A stretch of 21,094 bases of DNA from a virus: positions 1-21,094 of IMG/VR virus record IMGVR_UViG_3300046450_002329. The stretch is one strand, 5' to 3'. The notes beneath the pieces were generated by a model. It ran no database searches, had not been told where the DNA came from, and was given only the letters and a program-made list of their open reading frames with translations. Positions 15,959-21,094 of the stretch are shown in pieces. How positions within the stretch are numbered: position 1 is the first letter of the stretch; the number at the start of each line of letters is the position of its first letter. The translations under genes were made by a program, and so were the position numbers.

Positions 15959-17152
15959 TCGCGATACCAGGTTGATGCGAACAACTAAGTCAGCAGCACC
16001 TGCGTAATGGACTTTATCTGATACACCACCGGTTGCAGAACCTGGCATTTGATCCATTTGACCCGCGTAGCCTGGAGAGCTACCCGAAGAATCAGTACCT
16101 AAAGGTGGATTGTATGCGGTCTTGACCATGCCAAGAGCGTCTTTATCTGCATTTTCAACTTCAATAACTTGACCAACAATGTCTCTAAAATCAACATTGC
16201 CTGCAAGTACATAGTTTGATTCTGCATCAGTGACAACAAAGTCACCAGCTTTCAAATTACCTGAAGCAGCAGCGAAAACACTGGCTCCAGTAGCCGCACC
16301 GTAGTGGTAATAACTAACAGTTAATACCCCTGCATCAACATCTACAGCAGCTACTGTCGTAGCTGTAAATAAGGTAACAACCCCTGTTGTTTGATCTAGG
16401 TGCCACTCGCCTTCTGCATCTAATTCGGCCAAGGTGTCAACTCTCACTAGGAAACTAGCAGAAAGTGCTCCAGTTCCAGCAAAAGTAACTCTTGTCCGCT
16501 GTGTATCAGCAGCAAGTGTAGCAGTATTAGTCAGTGCAGCTAAGACCAAAAGATCCGTTGCTGCATCATAAGATGTAAAGGTAGCATTTTCTGCAGCTAC
16601 GTTTACTGGTACCAAAGGTAACTCCAATACATAGTCACATAAGATTGCAACTCTGTGTTGGAGATTGTGGTTATGCTGACGATAAGCAGAAGGATTGAAT
16701 CCATCATCTAGTGCTGAACTGTCTCCTGCCCACTGCCAATAAGCATACGGGGCAACCCCTACTGGCTTACTAACTGCCATTGCTTCGCCTGTTCTTCCCA
16801 TGAAGTTGGCAACAGATCCGGCTGCATGAACTACTGCTGCTGTTACAGGATTACCTGTAGTAACGTCAATTGTTCCTGATGCTACATCGTTTGCAGTGTA
16901 AGTTACACCTTGTGTAGCATATTGTGCGGGACATACTCTCCCGTCATTGTCGAATGCGAGCACTTTACCAGGCATGACCACGAAGTATTCTTCATAATAC
17001 TTGTCAAAAAATTTGACTGGGAGCCAAGCTGCTGGCTTGAATTCCCCATGTGGCCGAACACCTTCGGAGTGCTCAACGACTGGAATCATATTTCCTACAT
17101 GATCCCAAGATTTGTGTGTGGGCGAATATCGCCCTAAACTATCAAAACCCAT
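15956..17152 (-). CDS. Head-associated beta-rich structural protein (decoration candidate)
   Basis: A 398-residue protein starting with ATG at 17152 behind GGAGGAG, ending 14 bases before the capsid start. The N-terminal 180 residues include MGFDSLGRYSPTHKSW, an aromatic KFFDKYYEEYFVVMPGKVLA segment (about 47-66) and an YAYWQWAG patch (about 136-143). Residues about 190-290 form an Ala/Thr/Val-rich beta domain, with EGEWHLDQTTGVVTLFTA followed by the strand VLTVSYYHYG. A LKAGDFVVTDAESNYV segment (about 300-315) and a Gly/Ser-rich region (350-380) follow, and it ends VVRINLVSR. Genes between protease and capsid are often head decoration or stabilising proteins (as lambda gpD), but this one is about three to four times longer than small decoration proteins. 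Decoration, minor capsid or fibre-like head protein are all possible. Confidence 0.65.
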   Translation of the reverse strand: MGFDSLGRYSPTHKSWDHVGNMIPVVEHSEGVRPHGEFKPAAWLPVKFFDKYYEEYFVVMPGKVLAFDNDGRVCPAQYATQGVTYTANDVASGTIDVTTGNPVTAAVVHAAGSVANFMGRTGEAMAVSKPVGVAPYAYWQWAGDSSALDDGFNPSAYRQHNHNLQHRVAILCDYVLELPLVPVNVAAENATFTSYDAATDLLVLAALTNTATLAADTQRTRVTFAGTGALSASFLVRVDTLAELDAEGEWHLDQTTGVVTLFTATTVAAVDVDAGVLTVSYYHYGAATGASVFAAASGNLKAGDFVVTDAESNYVLAGNVDFRDIVGQVIEVENADKDALGMVKTAYNPPLGTDSSGSSPGYAGQMDQMPGSATGGVSDKVHYAGAADLVVRINLVSR

Positions 17153-17167
17153 TTGTTTCTCCTCCGT

Positions 17168-19390
17168 TTAGTTATGTTCTTTCTCTGGAAGCTTCCCTTC
17201 TCTTCTCATACGAGAGAGATAGGATTCAGCCGCTGCCTCACTCTTACCTAGTCTTAAGTACATATAGTGCTCTTCAATTTTAGTAAGATCTTCCACAGAT
17301 ACGTTAAAATGTCCAGGTTCCTGGACACCAATTGGATCCTCTACAGTTTCTGTAGGGATGCGTGATAGTCCGTCAGTTAATTTGTCAGTAATCTTTTCTA
17401 AGCTTACTGAGCCAACGAATCTATTTAATTCAGAATCCAAACTGGAATCTGTAAATTGAGTGAAATCTCTTTCCTTAACTTCTTTCTCTTCCAGGTCAAC
17501 TAGTGTCGATAGATAGTTCTCTTTCACCTTTCGGAGAGTAGAGATATCTTCGATACGAGCATCCTGAAGAGCTTCCATGTCTTGAAATAGAGAGTTGTAC
17601 TCTTTACGGATGGCAGCAAGTTGATCTCTGAGATCCCCCGCTACTGTTTCCAATTTTTCAACTTCTTGCATGAGCTGCTCTTCTGAGTCGGAAATTACTC
17701 CGCTTTCAGTGAAAGCATCTTGCAAAAATTCTGCACCCACAACAGTTGATAGTTTAGCTACCAATTGTTTCAACGTGCTCTTATCCTCATTTAGGACTTC
17801 GACGCTATTGTCTATGTGAAAGTTCTCTTGTTCGAAAACTTGAAGTAGCTGATCGAGTAAATCAGCTTTACTGATTGTGTGTTCCTGAACAGGAGCACTA
17901 TTTTCTATGTTTAAAACCGCACCTAGGGCTTTTGCCTTTCGATTAGCAGTGGTAAGCATTTCTTCTTTTCTTTCATCTTCGTACTTATTAAGTAGTCGAA
18001 TGACTGCAAGTGCATGCGCACCATCAGTTACAGGAAAAGAGCGAGAAGAACCACAGAAGGTTGATTTTGCTAATTTAGCTCTCTGCTGTACAGAGAGTTT
18101 TGCATCCTTAACTTCTTCTGGAAGTTCTCCACTTTCAATTGCTTGTTCCACTTCGTTCCAAACAAAGTCATATAGGCTTTGTTCTTGTTCATCAGTGAGT
18201 TTAACTCCATCAAGAATCTTTGTTGTTAAATCCTCAAATGATCCATCAGTAATTTCGTTAACTTCTTCGGAAGAAACTGCAGTTTCCAAATCTTCTACAA
18301 GATTGTCTGTCACCTGCACTTCCTCCATCGGAGTCTCCTCTACTGTAGGATCGCTTACTCCCGTGGTATTTTCCACGGCAGAAGCTTCAATTTGGGGATC
18401 AACAGTAGCGGAATCTTTGATGTCTACAGGTAGTTGTTCTGACACTGCTTGTTTCTCCTTGTCTTTAGAATCATATTGAGGAAAACCTAGTTTTACCTCG
18501 TAAAGACGCCCCTTATAGTCATTTGCAATTTCAATATGATCTTGCAAACCATTATAATTTAACTCTAGAACTCTAGAGTGTTTATCTGCGGGGACATTTA
18601 CAAACGAATATTCATCGTATACTAGCTCTCCGGCAATAATGAAACATTTAGATGAATCATATACCGCGCCTGGCTTGTGATCGCAAGGACCTTCTTTGGT
18701 CCAGTCTGATTTACAGATAGAACAAACGGCCTTATCTGTGCTGGCTCCAATGGATCCGGTAATATAGCGACCATCTAGTAGTTTTTCAACTGCGTTCTTA
18801 TCTGTGATATTGGCCACTAACTCTATATGCCCCAGGCCCCGATAAGAGCTATCAGAGAGGAGGCTGTCAGTGAACATGCTTGATACGATATCGACTTGCA
18901 TGCCAAACGGCATTCGGTTGCCCACAAAGTCATTTATGAGCTGATCGGTAATAGTTCCTACTTCTTCGCCATGCTTGTTTTTTACGACCATACCATTGTA
19001 GTGTTCTGCGACTCCTTGAGAAGTGTCTCGATAGTCAGCAGCTATGATCCTTCCAACGGGATCCTTGTGGTCTTCGTGGTGTAGTAGAACTGGTTTGGGG
19101 TAACCGTCCGTGAAAGAGGAGGCCCCCTTTTTCATGCTATCTGGAAGATAGAAACCATTATTTCTGGTGATAACACCCGCATGAGTTGCAGCAATGCGTA
19201 CCTGCAGTCCTTGTCTTAGTGGGTTCGTTTGCCCGAGAGACAGGAGGCTTCCCATATTATCTTGATTGAGATTTTTGGTTTTTTCAAAATGTGAGGTGTT
19301 GTTAAAATCGTCACGAACACTAATTAACTTTTGATCAACCAAGGAAAACTTCACTAAGTCTCTGATCTTAAGGTGATTTTGATTACTCAT
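17168..19390 (-). CDS. Prohead protease with Cys-rich insertion, fused to scaffold-like region
   Basis: A 740-residue protein starting with ATG at 19390 (GGAG 10 bases upstream). Residues about 60-270 match a prohead maturation protease: PVLLHHEDHKDPVGRI (100-115) carries the likely catalytic His, YITGSIGAST (209-218) the likely catalytic Ser, and ELVYDEYSFVNVPAD (255-269) the usual following strand. Between Ser and that strand is an insertion with Cys223, Cys226, Cys236 and His238 that could bind a metal. Residues 310-430 are acidic and disordered-looking. Residues 442-460 contain STFCGSSRSFPVTDGAHA, a motif I recall from other phage head proteins. Residues about 505-640 are helical and coiled-coil-like. 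The C-terminal half is therefore probably a scaffold or delta domain removed by self-cleavage during head maturation. The next genes are the head-associated and capsid proteins. Confidence 0.85.
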   Translation of the reverse strand: MSNQNHLKIRDLVKFSLVDQKLISVRDDFNNTSHFEKTKNLNQDNMGSLLSLGQTNPLRQGLQVRIAATHAGVITRNNGFYLPDSMKKGASSFTDGYPKPVLLHHEDHKDPVGRIIAADYRDTSQGVAEHYNGMVVKNKHGEEVGTITDQLINDFVGNRMPFGMQVDIVSSMFTDSLLSDSSYRGLGHIELVANITDKNAVEKLLDGRYITGSIGASTDKAVCSICKSDWTKEGPCDHKPGAVYDSSKCFIIAGELVYDEYSFVNVPADKHSRVLELNYNGLQDHIEIANDYKGRLYEVKLGFPQYDSKDKEKQAVSEQLPVDIKDSATVDPQIEASAVENTTGVSDPTVEETPMEEVQVTDNLVEDLETAVSSEEVNEITDGSFEDLTTKILDGVKLTDEQEQSLYDFVWNEVEQAIESGELPEEVKDAKLSVQQRAKLAKSTFCGSSRSFPVTDGAHALAVIRLLNKYEDERKEEMLTTANRKAKALGAVLNIENSAPVQEHTISKADLLDQLLQVFEQENFHIDNSVEVLNEDKSTLKQLVAKLSTVVGAEFLQDAFTESGVISDSEEQLMQEVEKLETVAGDLRDQLAAIRKEYNSLFQDMEALQDARIEDISTLRKVKENYLSTLVDLEEKEVKERDFTQFTDSSLDSELNRFVGSVSLEKITDKLTDGLSRIPTETVEDPIGVQEPGHFNVSVEDLTKIEEHYMYLRLGKSEAAAESYLSRMRREGKLPEKEHN

Positions 19391-19576
19391 AAAAATATTG
19401 CTCCGATGTGAGGCTCTAATTTCTAATTTAATCTATATGATCTATATAATCTAATCTTTATTTATCTAATGATTTAAGGGTGTCAATTTCTTATATTAAA
19501 CTTATTTCCTAAAAGAATCAAGTTTTTACAGCATTTTTAAATTTAACACAATACTCGTCTACCTAAAAGTTCTTTT
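19391..19576. other. AT-rich non-coding spacer between portal and protease genes
   Basis: This 186-base stretch is the only sizeable gap in the window. I see no credible coding region in it. It holds half of the portal-stop hairpin, a candidate promoter, a cluster of ATTAGA/ATAGAT-type repeats at about 19415-19470 (minus strand), and the protease ribosome site GGAG. It is clearly more AT-rich than the flanking genes. Confidence 0.75.
19457..19486 (-). promoter_or_regulatory. Candidate promoter upstream of protease/capsid genes
   Basis: On the minus strand a consensus -35 hexamer TTGACA (19486-19481) is followed after 18 bases by AATAAA (19462-19457), a modest -10; other spacings offer GATAAA or TAAATA. 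The same patch reads GATAAATA, one base from the T4-type late promoter core TATAAATA. The -35 is exact but the -10 is weak, and AT-rich DNA yields chance matches. The position, just before the highly expressed head genes, is sensible. Confidence 0.35.
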
Positions 19577-19582
19577 TTAGGT
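19561..19582 (-). other. Hairpin overlapping the portal stop codon
   Basis: acctaaaa (19561-19568) and ttttaggt (19575-19582) are perfect 8-bp inverted repeats with a 6-base loop, and the portal TAA lies within one arm. The stem is AT-rich, and no T run follows on the minus strand, so it is at best a weak terminator or an RNA-stability element. A further copy of CCTAAAAG occurs on the plus strand at 19508-19515. Confidence 0.45.
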
Positions 19583-21094
19583 GCCTTGAATCAACCTATA
19601 ACTGCACTTGGCGTGAAAAGGGGGGACATCTTCTAAGGTGATATTCTCTAATTGTATTTGTTTCCCTTTAAGTGCATTCCCAATTTCACATGTGCCTTCA
19701 TCACTATACACATACAGGGACTGAATTCCAAGATCTCTTTGCCCAATAACTTCACCAAAATTAAACGCTTTCCTAATTTCAACATCTTCAATGAACCTTG
19801 TTCTAAATTCAAATGAATCGAATATAGCCCTAGTCTTTGAAATCAACTCATCTAAAGAAGAATCCTTTTTGACGTTCCGCCTCAAAGAAGAGACGATCTC
19901 TTCCGTTAATCTATAGATGTAGCGTTCTAGTCTATCCCTAAAGAAGGTTCTTGCAGACATCGTGCTTTCCATAAAGCGCGGATCGTAAACACTTGCGTGC
20001 TTTCCATAGCCATTTCTATACGCAAGTAGCTGCTCAGAGAGCAGTGTCTGAACGGAAGTTAGCAACTCTGTTCTAATCAATGCAGCAATCCAATCCTGCT
20101 CTAGTTTGTTTTTTACAGAAATTCTGTACAGAACGTCCTGTCTTGCTTGAACGAAGGTGTTGGTAAGGTAGCCATCTTTTTTCCTAGCCACTTCGGTGAC
20201 GGGTTTTGGATCTGGCTTTTTAGCCTTAACTAGCTCTAGCTCTTTTGACTGCTGTTCGCCAGCAGATTGGGAAAAATCCCCAGAGGTCATGCTGACTGAA
20301 TTATCCCTTGCTAATGCTTTTGAAACGGGAGAGTAAGGCTCATCAAGTGCCTGAATCAGTAGTTTCGGCATCTCGAACATCTTCCAACGAGTCTTGTGCC
20401 ATTCTGGAAAATTCGCTGCAATGTCCTGCTCGTTGTCTATCTCTTCAGGAGTCGGGATGATCAATGGCTCATAGCCCATCCGCCGTCGACCCTCATCATG
20501 CGTAATCATGTCTTTACTGAATTGATCAGCTAAGTGAGTCTCCTTTTTGATTTGAGAATCAACATCAATTTCCTTGAACTTTAACTTTACAATATTCTCT
20601 TCATTAAGAACATCATCCCCAAAGGTTGATTCTAGAAGCAACTCATTAAAAATATACTGATTAACAAAAGACTCCATTATTTGTTGAACGTTCTTAACTG
20701 AATCAATTAAATTTCTAGACATATTGTCAGCAGTTGACCTGTTTGATGTAGAGCCCTCTCCAAGGTCAACAGCAGAAATTCCAAGACCAGAAATAACTCT
20801 TTTCTTAAAATACTCAAGATAGGCTTCAGCTCTAAGAGCCCTGCCTTCTACGCCCACCGTGCTAATCTCGTGACGCTCTGGAGTGACAATGCCACCTTCG
20901 GAGGGCATAAACTGGATCTCTTGTCTGACAACATCGATTTCTCTTTGTCCGGTTTCCGTGATTCCTGCTGGAGCTTCTGCAGTTCCAACCTTATACTGGA
21001 ACAAGGGGAATAGGTGCTGATAAATCAGAAGCTCTACGTTCTCTTCGATTTTACGTAAAGCTCGAATATCATCCAAGACAGGGACTATCGTTGG
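19577..21094 (-). CDS. Portal protein with MuF-like C-terminal domain, 5' end outside window
   Basis: The frame is open to the right edge (505 codons visible). A TTG at 21076 is in frame but six sense codons precede it (reading PTIVPV), so the true start lies beyond the window. VLDDIRALRKIEENVE and ISGLGISAVDLGEGSTSNR (about residues 98-116), followed by a helix with SMSRNLIDS-like spacing (ADNMSRNLIDSVKNVQQIM), are typical of portal core and clip regions. After a charged linker (about 255-305), the last 200 residues are helical and end in a MuF-like pattern: VEIRKAFNFGEVIGQRDLG, YSDEGTCEIGNALKGKQI, then VPPFHAKCSY. In MuF/gp7-type minor head proteins this end holds CxxC and HxxC residues; here the second Cys of the first pair is Asn. 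Portals form the dodecameric DNA gate; the MuF part suggests fusion to an internal head protein. It ends TAA inside a hairpin. Confidence 0.85.
   Translation of the reverse strand, partial: PTIVPVLDDIRALRKIEENVELLIYQHLFPLFQYKVGTAEAPAGITETGQREIDVVRQEIQFMPSEGGIVTPERHEISTVGVEGRALRAEAYLEYFKKRVISGLGISAVDLGEGSTSNRSTADNMSRNLIDSVKNVQQIMESFVNQYIFNELLLESTFGDDVLNEENIVKLKFKEIDVDSQIKKETHLADQFSKDMITHDEGRRRMGYEPLIIPTPEEIDNEQDIAANFPEWHKTRWKMFEMPKLLIQALDEPYSPVSKALARDNSVSMTSGDFSQSAGEQQSKELELVKAKKPDPKPVTEVARKKDGYLTNTFVQARQDVLYRISVKNKLEQDWIAALIRTELLTSVQTLLSEQLLAYRNGYGKHASVYDPRFMESTMSARTFFRDRLERYIYRLTEEIVSSLRRNVKKDSSLDELISKTRAIFDSFEFRTRFIEDVEIRKAFNFGEVIGQRDLGIQSLYVYSDEGTCEIGNALKGKQIQLENITLEDVPPFHAKCSYRLIQGT

Noticed and set aside
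17907-18479. A 190-codon open frame on the plus strand opposite the protease/scaffold gene.
   Set aside because: It is a mirror of the Ser/Glu-rich scaffold codons, has no convincing ribosome site, and all neighbours run on the minus strand.
21074-21076. TTG as the start codon of the portal gene.
   Set aside because: The frame continues upstream through six sense codons to the window edge and reads as portal sequence, so the gene is truncated by the window rather than starting here.
1-21094. CRISPR arrays, tRNAs, insertion sequences, attachment sites, toxin-antitoxin or defence genes.
   Set aside because: No regularly spaced repeats, cloverleaf-like sequences, transposase motifs or non-structural genes could be seen; the whole window is accounted for by phage structural genes.

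Overview
This window is the virion-structural module of a tailed bacteriophage (or prophage) with a contractile tail, i.e. a myovirus. All 17 coding regions lie on the minus strand and are transcribed from high to low coordinates. They cover nearly every base, and no gene-free stretch exceeds about 190 bases. The key markers are a portal, a prohead protease with a scaffold-like tail, an HK97-fold major capsid protein, a tail sheath with the typical C-terminal end, and three tail-tube-family proteins. The DNA is moderately AT-rich with strong Shine-Dalgarno sites (AGGAGG-like), many 1-base stop/start overlaps (TAATG, TAGTG), and GTG as well as ATG starts. Nothing in the window identifies the host; there is no tRNA, integrase, lysis or host-derived gene.

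Layout in transcription order. Head: portal with a MuF-like C-terminus (19577 to the right edge, 5' end missing); an AT-rich 186-base spacer with a hairpin and a candidate promoter; protease/scaffold fusion (17168-19390); a beta-rich head-associated protein (15956-17152); major capsid protein (14721-15941), followed by a textbook intrinsic terminator (14655-14683). Neck: a small unknown protein (14082-14639), an Ig-like (Big_5-type) protein (13291-14076), an Ig-like/head-tail adaptor fusion (12268-13239), a Cys-rich head-closure candidate (11744-12268) and a tail-completion candidate (11040-11744). Tail: sheath (9100-11010), three divergent tube paralogues (8383-9087, 7487-8317, 6770-7486), two paralogous tail-assembly-chaperone-like genes (6290-6739, 5331-6281), a 1317-residue protein in the usual tape-measure position (1378-5331), and an open-ended unknown gene at the left edge (1-1374).

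How the parts fit: portal, protease/scaffold, capsid and the 398-residue protein build the head. The adaptor, closure and completion proteins join head to tail. Sheath and tube polymerise, and the chaperone pair plus the large protein probably govern tube assembly and DNA delivery.

I see no defence island, CRISPR array, insertion sequence or other clearly new system. The best leads are a chaperone short/long pair that looks made by gene duplication rather than frameshifting, the portal-MuF fusion, the Cys-rich insertion in the protease, the unusual large protein, and several RNA hairpins at gene junctions. All functional calls rest on reading the protein sequences and gene order; no database search was run.
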